Of a stretch of DNA of 9,420 bases, positions 1-5,738 are shown piece by piece. The DNA comes from an uncultured Fidelibacterota bacterium. Lineage in GTDB: Bacteria; Fidelibacterota; Marinisomatia; Marinisomatales; TCS55. A model generated the notes under the pieces. It did no database searches, was not told the origin of the DNA, and saw only the letters and a list, made by a program, of their open reading frames with translations. The stretch is taken from positions 1-9,420 of the forward strand of contig CAJWGZ010000040.1 in NCBI GenBank assembly GCA_913041075.1, read 5' to 3'. The translations under genes and the position numbers were made by a program. Position 1 is the stretch's first letter. Every line of letters starts with the position of its first letter.

Positions 1-727
1 TAGCTGATCTGATCTGTTTGTGATCATGACCATTGATACGCTGAACATGCCAACCGTACCCTTCAAAAATGGTTCCATAATCAGCTGAATCGGACCGCTG
101 TGTATTTCCAGAAATTTGTGCTTTATTAGAATCGTAAAATATTATAACCCTGGATAATCCCCAATGTCCAGCCAAGGCAGCCACACCCGTAGAAATCGGT
201 TCCTGCAAATCACCATCACTAACCAGGATGTAATTAAAATGACCAATAATATCATCAGCTTCATCAGTATAGTGTGTAAACATTTCACGTAATTTTGATT
301 CCGCAACTGCCATGCCAATTCCCATACCCATACCTTGTCCAAGAGGTCCGGTAGTGGCTTCAACACCATTTATTTCAACTTCCGGATGACCTGGCGTTTT
401 ACTATGCAATTGTCTGAATTTTTGCAGGTCGTCAATATTGAGCCAACCAATCAGGGTTAATAACACATAAAGCAATGCTGATTCATGACCTGCTGAAAGA
501 ACAAAACGATCACGCTTGAACCACTCAGAATTTTTTGGATCAAAATTCAAATATTCCGCGAATAATATATAGGCGAAATCTGCAGAGGACATTGGACCAC
601 CAGTATGGCCTGAGTTTGCATTCCGAACTGTATCCATTATCAGGCCTTTAATCACTGCCAAAGAAAATTGATCTTTATCATCCTTTGCCCAATCGGAAAA
701 AGAGCTTATATCTTTATAGGTCGGCAC
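1..727 (-). CDS. tkt: Transketolase, N-terminal part (runs off the left edge)
   Basis: Transketolase moves two-carbon ketol units between sugar phosphates in the cytoplasmic pentose phosphate pathway, using thiamine diphosphate. The visible 242 codons cover most of the pyrophosphate-binding domain. Seen motifs are SGHTGGPM (residues 39-46), the RFVLSAGHES block (74-83), TPGHPE (111-116), GVEATTGPLGQG (121-132), the cofactor metal site SDGDLQE (170-176) with its partner Asn in FYDSN (197-201), and GYGWHV (223-228). The usual GDG is SDG here. The start is uncertain: the frame is open upstream into rpe. A GTG at 727, 14 bp after the rpe stop, gives an N-terminus slightly longer than that of the E. 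coli enzyme, whereas the first ATG (637) would cut into the conserved first helix. No Shine-Dalgarno precedes the GTG, so translation may be coupled to rpe. Family assignment is firm; the start is not. Confidence 0.93.
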   Translation of the reverse strand, partial: MPTYKDISSFSDWAKDDKDQFSLAVIKGLIMDTVRNANSGHTGGPMSSADFAYILFAEYLNFDPKNSEWFKRDRFVLSAGHESALLYVLLTLIGWLNIDDLQKFRQLHSKTPGHPEVEINGVEATTGPLGQGMGMGIGMAVAESKLREMFTHYTDEADDIIGHFNYILVSDGDLQEPISTGVAALAGHWGLSRVIIFYDSNKAQISGNTQRSDSADYGTIFEGYGWHVQRINGHDHKQIRSA

Positions 728-741
728 AATTAAATCAAATA

Positions 742-1404
742 CTAAATTGCATAGAAATCTTTTATTGTTTGTGTGGGGTCTTGCGTACCAAAAACTGCTG
801 AGCCCGCTACAAGCACATCACCACCAGCAGAAATTATTTCTCTGGCATTGTTCAATTTTACACCACCATCTACCTCAATAATAACCCGATCAAGACAAAG
901 CTCATCCAGTCTGGCTTTCAGTTCCGCGATCCTTGCTGTAGATCCTGGCAGATAACCTTGCCCACCGAAGCCCGGATCCACGCTCATGATAAGTACCAAA
1001 TCAACTTTTTCAAGATGTGGTTCTATTGCACTGAGAGGTGTTCCTGGTTTAAGCGAGATACCAACTTGTTTGCCATTTGATCTAATTAAATCAATGACTG
1101 CAGGTGGATCATTTGCTGCTTCAATATGAAAGGTAATTCCATCTGCACCAGCACGAGCAAATGGTTCCACAAGTTTCTCTGGTTCAATAACCATCATATG
1201 TACATCCAAAAACTTTTCCGTATAATGTCTTAGAGACTGCACAACAGGTGGACCTATTGTGAGATTAGGTACGAACTGATTATCCATCACATCAATGTGA
1301 ATCCAATGAGCGCCACCATCTTTACAATAACCTAATGCAGTACGTAAATCGCCAAAATCAGCAGATAAAATTGATGGCGCTAGTTTGAATGAATTGGAAG
1401 TCAT
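742..1404 (-). CDS. rpe: Ribulose-phosphate 3-epimerase
   Basis: This enzyme interconverts ribulose 5-phosphate and xylulose 5-phosphate in the pentose phosphate pathway or Calvin cycle. The 220-residue product is a full-length TIM barrel of the usual family size. It shows APSILSADF (9-17), the metal/catalytic strand HIDVMD (36-41, with His36 and catalytic Asp38), VHMMV with metal ligand His69, SVDPGFGGQGYLP (141-153) and VDGGV (178-182) with the second catalytic Asp179. GSAVFG near the C-terminus is part of the phosphate site. One small oddity is Gly150 where most relatives have Lys or Ser after GGQ. An in-frame TAG lies directly before the ATG, so this is the earliest possible start; no Shine-Dalgarno is visible. 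It sits 44 bp after the dipeptidase gene and 14 bp before tkt, whose enzyme uses its product, so co-transcription is likely. Confidence 0.97.
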   Translation of the reverse strand: MTSNSFKLAPSILSADFGDLRTALGYCKDGGAHWIHIDVMDNQFVPNLTIGPPVVQSLRHYTEKFLDVHMMVIEPEKLVEPFARAGADGITFHIEAANDPPAVIDLIRSNGKQVGISLKPGTPLSAIEPHLEKVDLVLIMSVDPGFGGQGYLPGSTARIAELKARLDELCLDRVIIEVDGGVKLNNAREIISAGGDVLVAGSAVFGTQDPTQTIKDFYAI

Positions 1405-1448
1405 CTAGGGTTTGAGTTTAATAAAAGGTAATATCTTATTCATACCAA

Positions 1449-2621
1449 TTATCCAACCACTTGGCGGAAGACACGTTTAAAGTTCTCCCCAAGTATTTTT
1501 CTAATATTTTCTTTTGTGTATCCTCTTTCAAATAATCTCTTCGTAATAGCAGGAGTTTTTGAACAGTCCTCAATGCCCCTTGGTAAAACCTCTACACCAT
1601 CAAAATCAGAACCAAGACCAACATGATCAGGCCCAATCAAGTTCACAATATAATCGATGTGATCAATTAATTGGTCCAATGATGGTGCAACTGCAGCAAG
1701 ATCTTTATCAATAATATCCTGGCTTTTATACCAGTAATCATCACTTTCTTCACTATATAGAACCTTTAAGGAATCCAGTGCACGTTTGTGTTTTTTCCGT
1801 ACCTTATTAGCGCGTTTTTCAAATGTACTATCAATATATGCAGGATAATAATTAACGAATACGACACCGCCATTTTCTTTGATAGCCATTAATTGTGCAT
1901 CATTTAAATTTCGAAAATGGGGGCAAATATTATATACTGAAGAGTGGGATGCTATGATTGGATGGGCAGTAGTTTCAAGAATGTCATAAAATGTTTTTTC
2001 ACCGCAATGGGATACATCAATAATTACACCAAGCTCATCGCATTTCTTGATGACATCTTTTCCAAATTCGGTCAGACCTCGAAATGGTAATAAACTTTCC
2101 GATGTCTCATCTTTTGCTGATGTCGCCCAGTCAGTTGAATTATTCCAGGTGATCCCTAAATAACGCATCCCACGATCGTAGAAATGCTGCAATTTATCCA
2201 AGCTATTTTCTAGCGGGTGTCCGCCCTCTATACCTATCATTGCAGATATTTTACCATGGGCATCATTTACTAATAAATCATCAAATGTGAATGGTATGGC
2301 TATTTTGTCAGGTGCGCGGGTACATATATCTTCCAGAGCATCAATCATTTTATTCGCTTGATCATAAGAACCAACGGGTACATACTTATCTGGGTTAACC
2401 CAGATGACAAATACTTCTAAATCAATACCCCCCTCTTGTAAACGGGGCAGATCTGTATGACCTTTATCCGATCTAGTTAAAATATCTTCGCCATTAAGAA
2501 CACGGCCCAGGACATCATTATGGGTATCTGCTACATACGATTCGTAATGAAAGGCCATTTGATCATGTTGGCAGGCAAAAATAATGATAGCCCCGATTAT
2601 TACTATTCTGAGATTATTCAA
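1449..2621 (-). CDS. Membrane dipeptidase (peptidase family M19), probable lipoprotein
   Basis: This is a zinc dipeptidase of the renal dipeptidase (M19) family, which cleaves dipeptides, in bacteria often with a D-residue at the C-terminal side. The 390 residues form one amidohydrolase-type barrel. The expected metal ligands can be read: DTHND (32-36; His34, Asp36), GIEGGHP (130-136; bridging Glu132), DVSHCG (His205), ASHSS (His226) and GSDFDG (338-342). The N-terminus is a short hydrophobic stretch ending in FAC (Cys17), a plausible though imperfect lipobox (Phe at -2), suggesting export and lipid anchoring. The start codon is TTG at 2621: an in-frame TAA lies three codons upstream, and the next ATG (Met22) would remove the signal peptide. 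The gene follows the SDR by 23 bp in the same operon. Substrate is not predictable from sequence. Confidence 0.92.
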   Translation of the reverse strand: MNNLRIVIIGAIIIFACQHDQMAFHYESYVADTHNDVLGRVLNGEDILTRSDKGHTDLPRLQEGGIDLEVFVIWVNPDKYVPVGSYDQANKMIDALEDICTRAPDKIAIPFTFDDLLVNDAHGKISAMIGIEGGHPLENSLDKLQHFYDRGMRYLGITWNNSTDWATSAKDETSESLLPFRGLTEFGKDVIKKCDELGVIIDVSHCGEKTFYDILETTAHPIIASHSSVYNICPHFRNLNDAQLMAIKENGGVVFVNYYPAYIDSTFEKRANKVRKKHKRALDSLKVLYSEESDDYWYKSQDIIDKDLAAVAPSLDQLIDHIDYIVNLIGPDHVGLGSDFDGVEVLPRGIEDCSKTPAITKRLFERGYTKENIRKILGENFKRVFRQVVG

Positions 2622-2644
2622 GCGTATTGGTTATCTAATCAAGT

Positions 2645-3433
2645 CTATAATGATTGTGTTCGTCCACCATCAACAGGTAGGTTAATACCATTAATGTAAG
2701 CTGCCTGGGGAGCAGCTAAGAAAACAACGGCAGCTGCGGTTTCATCAGGATCAGCAAATCTACCTGCTGGGACAGAATCTTCCATTGCCTGGGTAACTTT
2801 AGCGATGGATTGGCCTTTCTTTTCCGCAATATTTTGTATCAAAGACCGTAATCGAGCTGTGTCAGTAAAACCAGGTAAAATATTATTTACAGTTATTCCA
2901 AATCTACCAACTTCTGCTGCCAGAGTTTTTGCCCAACTTGCTACAGCACCACGAATCGTATTTGAAACACCCAAATCAGGGATTGGTTGTTTAACGGAAG
3001 TGGAAATAATATTGATTATCCGCCCGTAAGATACTGCTTTCATTCCTGGTATTAATCCCTTTGCTAGATTGTGGTTATTGATTAAATGTTTTTTGAAGCC
3101 ATCAATATATTCTGCAGGGATAGCATCCATAACCGGCCCCGGCGCCGGACCACCAGTATTATTTACCAAAATATGAATCGGACTGTTTTTATTTACGAAA
3201 TCTGTTACTTTATCAATAAGAACATCCGAGGAATCAAAATCTGCGCAGATAAAACTATGAGCTTGTTTATCATTAGTTTCTAATTCACTAAAAACCAATC
3301 GTAAACTGTCCTCATTCCTTGCAACTAGTATTACGGAAGCACCGCACGCAGCTAAACGCAAAGCAGTTGCTTTACCAATACCTTGCGTACTACCGCACAC
3401 AAGTGCCTTTTTTCCTTTTAAGTCTATGTTCAT
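2645..3433 (-). CDS. Atypical short-chain dehydrogenase/reductase-like protein (BKR-like)
   Basis: A 262-residue, single-domain Rossmann protein of the SDR superfamily. The cofactor loop reads GSTQGIG (14-20), close to the classical TGxxxGIG. NNTGG (91-95) matches the NNAG strand, and Ser144 in NIIS fits the catalytic serine. However, the classical YxxxK is absent: aligning SNTIRGAV (157-164) with the usual YSASKAAV puts Ser157 at the Tyr and Arg161 at the Lys. The rest of that region (WAKTLAAEVGRFGITVNNILPG) is typical. This matches, from memory, the subgroup described as BKR_like_SDR_like (cd05344), which departs from both the NAD motif and the catalytic tetrad. It may therefore use a different chemistry, bind a nucleotide without catalysis, or act as a regulator; the substrate is unknown. 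An AGGTGA ribosome site stands 7 nt before the ATG. It lies between the lipoprotein and dipeptidase genes. Confidence 0.88.
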   Translation of the reverse strand: MNIDLKGKKALVCGSTQGIGKATALRLAACGASVILVARNEDSLRLVFSELETNDKQAHSFICADFDSSDVLIDKVTDFVNKNSPIHILVNNTGGPAPGPVMDAIPAEYIDGFKKHLINNHNLAKGLIPGMKAVSYGRIINIISTSVKQPIPDLGVSNTIRGAVASWAKTLAAEVGRFGITVNNILPGFTDTARLRSLIQNIAEKKGQSIAKVTQAMEDSVPAGRFADPDETAAAVVFLAAPQAAYINGINLPVDGGRTQSL

Positions 3434-3440
3434 TTCTTAA

Positions 3441-3446
3441 TCACCT
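3441..3446 (-). promoter_or_regulatory. Shine-Dalgarno site of the SDR gene
   Basis: On the minus strand this reads AGGTGA, 7 nt before the ATG at 3433. It is the only clear ribosome-binding site in the left operon and fixes the SDR start. The other genes of this operon have none recognisable. Confidence 0.6.
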
Positions 3447-3455
3447 GTAGTTATT

Positions 3456-3794
3456 CTAGTCCCATTCAAAGCCGTTTACCTTTTTTGAAGTAATATCTAT
3501 TTCCACAGAATTATAATCATCCAGTGATTCAATAAAATAATATAATACCTTGTATTTTTGAGAATCAGCCACCCAAACAGAATCAGGCAATCCTAAGATT
3601 CCAAATACTTCTGTTTCTTTTGGTTCTCCTTTTAAAAATTCCCAAACATCGTACTGTGTAAGCATGCCCCTGGATAGTGGAGATGAAACATGCAGAGTCG
3701 GGTGAGATAATTTTGTTGGAGTCGGCAGAAGTGGCGCTGGTGGCTTCGTGCAGGAAATTGTTAACATAAGGATAAGAATATAATAGAATCGCAT
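3456..3794 (-). CDS. Small hypothetical lipoprotein, possibly BamE/SmpA-like
   Basis: A 112-residue protein I do not recognise by name. Residues 1-14 are a basic-hydrophobic signal (MRFYYILILML) ending in TISC, with Cys15 as the likely lipidated residue. A Pro-rich linker follows (18-39). The folded part (about 44-112) contains TEVFGILGLPDSVW (61-74) followed by a KYKVLYYF strand and a C-terminal VEIDI strand. The pattern of a helix, G-x-P-D, then beta strands is reminiscent of the small BamE/SmpA/OmlA lipoprotein fold, but similarity is too short to be sure. The ATG is forced: an in-frame TAG lies two codons upstream. No Shine-Dalgarno is present. It is the first gene of the minus-strand operon, 22 bp before the SDR. 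Confidence 0.75.
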   Translation of the reverse strand: MRFYYILILMLTISCTKPPAPLLPTPTKLSHPTLHVSSPLSRGMLTQYDVWEFLKGEPKETEVFGILGLPDSVWVADSQKYKVLYYFIESLDDYNSVEIDITSKKVNGFEWD

Positions 3795-3799
3795 AGCCT

Positions 3800-3828
3800 A
3801 AAATACAGTTTGGATTAGGTTGAATCAA
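3800..3828 (-). promoter_or_regulatory. Candidate sigma-70-type promoter of the minus-strand operon
   Basis: Read on the minus strand, TTGATT (3828-3823) and TATTTT (3805-3800) are separated by 17 bp and resemble -35 and -10 boxes. The predicted transcription start (around 3793) would fall on the ATG of the lipoprotein gene (3794), implying a leaderless or nearly leaderless mRNA, consistent with the missing ribosome site. This is pattern matching in AT-rich DNA and could be coincidental. Confidence 0.35.
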
Positions 3829-3829
3829 C
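3819..3829. repeat. Short palindrome over the candidate -35 box
   Basis: GTTGA-A-TCAAC is an 11 bp perfect dyad with a one-base centre. It covers the proposed -35 element of the lipoprotein operon and lies in the 106 bp between two divergent genes, a place where a regulator site would be expected. It is short enough to arise by chance. Confidence 0.25.
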
Positions 3830-3890
3830 TGCAGGAATAGTTACGTTTTGCGATTATTGATGTTATTTAGTCTGTAAATTGCGTGAAAAT

Positions 3891-3895
3891 AAGGA
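3891..3895 (+). promoter_or_regulatory. Shine-Dalgarno site deciding the start of the LOG-like gene
   Basis: AAGGA lies 5 nt before the ATG at 3901. An in-frame GTG at 3883 would lengthen the protein by six residues (MKIRIQ), but nothing resembling a ribosome site precedes it, so the ATG is preferred. Confidence 0.6.
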
Positions 3896-3900
3896 TACAA

Positions 3901-4701
3901 ATGAATAAAGACAGATTTTATACCGATAATGATTTTTTAAATAGTCCTGATGGCAGAACTATCAGAATTCTCTCAGAATACTTTGGCCCTTTTCAACGCT
4001 TAAGAAAAAATAACATCAAGGACACCATCGTATTTTTTGGGTCAGCAAGATTAAAGTCAAGATCCCAAGCAAAGAATGCCCTTACCAACAAGTCAAAAAA
4101 TATTACTGCTACTAAATTCGCAGAGCTGAAACGTGACTTGGAAATGAGCAATTATTATGAAGCGGCTCGGGAATTAGCATTTAAACTCACGAAATGGAGT
4201 AAAGGATTAAAGAACCAGAAAAGACGATTTATCGTTACATCTGGAGGCGGACCTGGAATAATGGAGGCTGCAAACAGGGGTGCTCGGGAAGCAAAAGGAC
4301 TCACCCTTGGTCTGGGCATAACTTTACCTAAAGAACAACAGTTGAATCAATATATACCAAAGGATCTAGGCCTAATTTTTCATTATTTCTTTATGCGTAA
4401 ATTTTGGTTTTTATATCAGGCAAAAGCTATGGTCATTTGGCCTGGAGGGTATGGCACCATGGATGAATTGATGGAATCACTTACTTTGATTCAATGCAAA
4501 AAGCTGCGTAAAAAGATTCCTATAGTATTGTATGACAGCGAATTCTGGAATAATGTGATTAATTGGAATTATTTAGTTGATAAAGGTGTTATTTCAAAAA
4601 GTGACTTGAATCTTTTTCAGTTTTGTGATTCCGTGCCAGATGCATTCAATTTTCTGACAGAAAATATAACTAAAACACACATTCAGGGTCCTAATTTTTA
4701 G
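3901..4701 (+). CDS. LOG/TIGR00730-family Rossmann-fold nucleotide-binding protein
   Basis: A 266-residue member of the family once mislabelled 'lysine decarboxylase'. Several members are cytokinin riboside 5'-monophosphate phosphoribohydrolases, which release the base from nucleoside 5'-monophosphates; bacterial members may clean up or recycle nucleotides. Seen: first strand IVFFGSAR (43-50), SGGGPGIMEAANRGA (114-128), an Arg in FFMRK (163-167) and the signature PGGYGTMDE (181-189) with its Glu189. These key positions look intact. Between strand 1 and the GGGPG loop there is a roughly 60-residue Lys-rich, probably helical stretch (51-110), longer than in compact LOG proteins of about 190 residues, and there is an N-terminal extension of about 40 residues. 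It is divergent from the lipoprotein operon and convergent with yidD, so is probably transcribed alone. The fold is firm; the substrate is an inference. Confidence 0.87.
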   Translation: MNKDRFYTDNDFLNSPDGRTIRILSEYFGPFQRLRKNNIKDTIVFFGSARLKSRSQAKNALTNKSKNITATKFAELKRDLEMSNYYEAARELAFKLTKWSKGLKNQKRRFIVTSGGGPGIMEAANRGAREAKGLTLGLGITLPKEQQLNQYIPKDLGLIFHYFFMRKFWFLYQAKAMVIWPGGYGTMDELMESLTLIQCKKLRKKIPIVLYDSEFWNNVINWNYLVDKGVISKSDLNLFQFCDSVPDAFNFLTENITKTHIQGPNF

Positions 4702-4716
4702 ATTATTAATTTAAAT

Positions 4717-4962
4717 CTAATCTTCTCTTTCCGGGACCGGATCGTAACCAAAAGCACCCCAGGGATGACACTTACTGATACGCTTTATTCCTAGCCACAA
4801 ACCCTTAAATGGTCCCCAAATTTTTAGCGCTTTAATCATATAATAAGAACATGTAGGATCAAACCGGCAGGATCCTGGAAATAATGGTGAGATTACAATC
4901 TGATATATTTTAATCGGCAAGATCAGAATAAATATTATTATAGTACGGCATATCTCAAGCAT
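4717..4962 (-). CDS. yidD: Membrane protein insertion efficiency factor YidD
   Basis: YidD is a small, membrane-associated protein that aids insertion of inner-membrane proteins with YidC. The 81-residue product has an amphipathic or hydrophobic N-terminus (IIIFILILPIKIYQ), then the family signature SPLFPGSCRFDPTCSYY (about 25-41) with Cys32 and Cys38, LWLGIKRISKCHPWG with Cys65, and the GYDPVPE tail. Length and motifs are typical. Two starts are possible: GTG at 4968 or ATG at 4962. The AGG of a ribosome site (4973-4971 on the minus strand) is only 2 nt from the GTG but 8 nt from the ATG, so the ATG is chosen. In many bacteria yidD sits with rnpA, dnaA or yidC; here it stands alone, end-to-end with the LOG-like gene. 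Confidence 0.95.
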   Translation of the reverse strand: MLEICRTIIIFILILPIKIYQIVISPLFPGSCRFDPTCSYYMIKALKIWGPFKGLWLGIKRISKCHPWGAFGYDPVPERED

Positions 4963-4972
4963 ATTCACATCC

Positions 4973-5000
4973 TGATTTATTTAATCCCATTGATAAATCA
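4973..5000. repeat. AT-rich inverted repeat in the yidD leader
   Basis: TGATTTAT (4973-4980) and ATAAATCA (4993-5000) are perfect 8 bp arms around a 12 nt loop. The dyad begins at the yidD ribosome site and ends some 40 nt upstream of its start. It could be a weak RNA hairpin or a protein site; the AT-rich arms make chance a real possibility. Confidence 0.35.
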
Positions 5001-5076
5001 TAAAATATCCTGTTAAATAACAATAAAATACAATTATTTGTAGAACATCCGGGACAATAACAGACCATTTATTTAC

Positions 5077-5105
5077 TTGCCAAAACACAGTATGTAAACT
5101 AAACT
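5077..5105 (+). promoter_or_regulatory. Candidate promoter of the tetR-fad operon
   Basis: TTGCCA (5077-5082) matches the -35 consensus at five of six bases. TAAACT (5100-5105) matches the -10 at four of six, with a 17 bp spacer. The -10 box is the left end of the large palindrome, so a bound repressor would cover both the -10 and the predicted start (around 5112). That geometry is what autorepression would need. The transcript leader would be only about 17 nt. Confidence 0.45.
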
Positions 5106-5129
5106 AGACCGACTGGTCGGTCTAGTTTA
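5100..5129. promoter_or_regulatory. 30 bp palindrome, probable operator of the TetR regulator
   Basis: The left arm TAAACTAGACCGAC and right arm GTCGGTCTAGTTTA are perfect 14-base reverse complements around the centre TG. The last base of the dyad is the A of the tetR ATG. Long GACCG/CGGTC-type dyads directly upstream of a tetR-family gene are the usual form of a self-recognised operator, so TetR binding here is a strong inference. I found no second copy in the window. A chance 14-base-arm dyad at one fixed spacing is very unlikely in 9.4 kb. Confidence 0.85.
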
Positions 5130-5722
5130 TGGATGTTAGAAAACAAGATTTAAGAAAAAACCAAATTTTGGAGGCCGCCATGGAAGTAATCACCCGGCAT
5201 GGATATGAGAATAGCCGTATGGATGATGTGGTGAAATCTTCAAATATGAGTAAGGGTGCTATCTATTGGTATTATAATAGCAAAAAAGATATTTATCTCG
5301 ATCTTGTAAACTACTGGGTGATACGCTATAGTGATATGGTTAGCAAAATCTTGGAAAAAGATCAAAAAGCCTCTCTCCAGCTGAAAAAATTATTTAGCTA
5401 TTTTATTGATGAATATGAAAAGGACCCCGAGCCATTTAAAGCTTTGACTGAATTCTGGTCTATGGCGCAAAAGGACAAGGATTTTCGTAAAAAACTACAA
5501 AAAGTATATGGCGCCTTTTTGGATGTTATCGAATCAATAATTTCTAATGGGAAAAAATCAGGTGAATTCAAAAACCTGGATACCCGCATTGCCGCTCTAT
5601 CAATTATGATGAATATTGAAACAATCAATTGGTTTACTCTTTTTGATGAGCACGGTGTCAGTGCCAGAGAATATTTTAGTACACTAACAGACTTCATTCT
5701 TTCAGGACTATTAAAAAAATAA
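5129..5722 (+). CDS. TetR/AcrR-family regulator, probably of fatty-acid degradation
   Basis: A 197-residue transcription factor of normal TetR size. The N-terminal helix-turn-helix is clear: RKNQILEAAMEVITRHGYENSRMDDVV (9-35) then the turn and recognition helix SNMSKGAIYWYYNSKKDIY (38-56). The all-helical remainder (about 60-197) is the ligand-binding and dimerisation domain, whose sequence does not identify the ligand. Context does: it is first in an operon with acyl-CoA dehydrogenase, thiolase and hydroxyacyl-CoA dehydrogenase. By analogy with the TetR-type FadR of Bacillus and PsrA of Pseudomonas, a long-chain acyl-CoA or fatty acid is the likely inducer. The ATG at 5129 is chosen because family members begin about eight residues before this HTH; it has no ribosome site, as the 30 bp palindrome occupies that space. 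It ends 16 bp before the acyl-CoA dehydrogenase gene. Confidence 0.92.
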   Translation: MDVRKQDLRKNQILEAAMEVITRHGYENSRMDDVVKSSNMSKGAIYWYYNSKKDIYLDLVNYWVIRYSDMVSKILEKDQKASLQLKKLFSYFIDEYEKDPEPFKALTEFWSMAQKDKDFRKKLQKVYGAFLDVIESIISNGKKSGEFKNLDTRIAALSIMMNIETINWFTLFDEHGVSAREYFSTLTDFILSGLLKK

Positions 5723-5738
5723 GAGGGATATTTTAGAT

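Noticed and set aside
142..369. Minus-strand open frame of 75 codons
   Set aside because: It is an alternate frame inside the transketolase gene, which carries clear family motifs in its own frame; this product has none.
773..955. Plus-strand open frames opposite rpe (773-955) and the SDR gene (2805-3029, 3086-3283)
   Set aside because: They lie fully inside well-supported genes on the other strand.
3139..3148. GC-rich palindrome CCGGCGCCGG in AT-rich DNA
   Set aside because: It encodes the Gly/Pro/Ala-rich loop after NNTGG in the SDR, which explains the composition.
3583..3828. Minus-strand open frame of 81 codons overlapping the lipoprotein gene
   Set aside because: The overlapping frame with a signal peptide and lipobox is the better gene; this one has no motif.
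4699..4719. TAGATT...AATCTA dyad spanning the two converging stop codons of the LOG-like gene and yidD
   Set aside because: The arms are six AT-rich bases that include both TAG stops, with no GC stem or T-run, so it is not a convincing terminator.
5061..5068. CAGACCAT as a possible second half-site for the TetR regulator
   Set aside because: Only a five-base match to one arm and no dyad partner.
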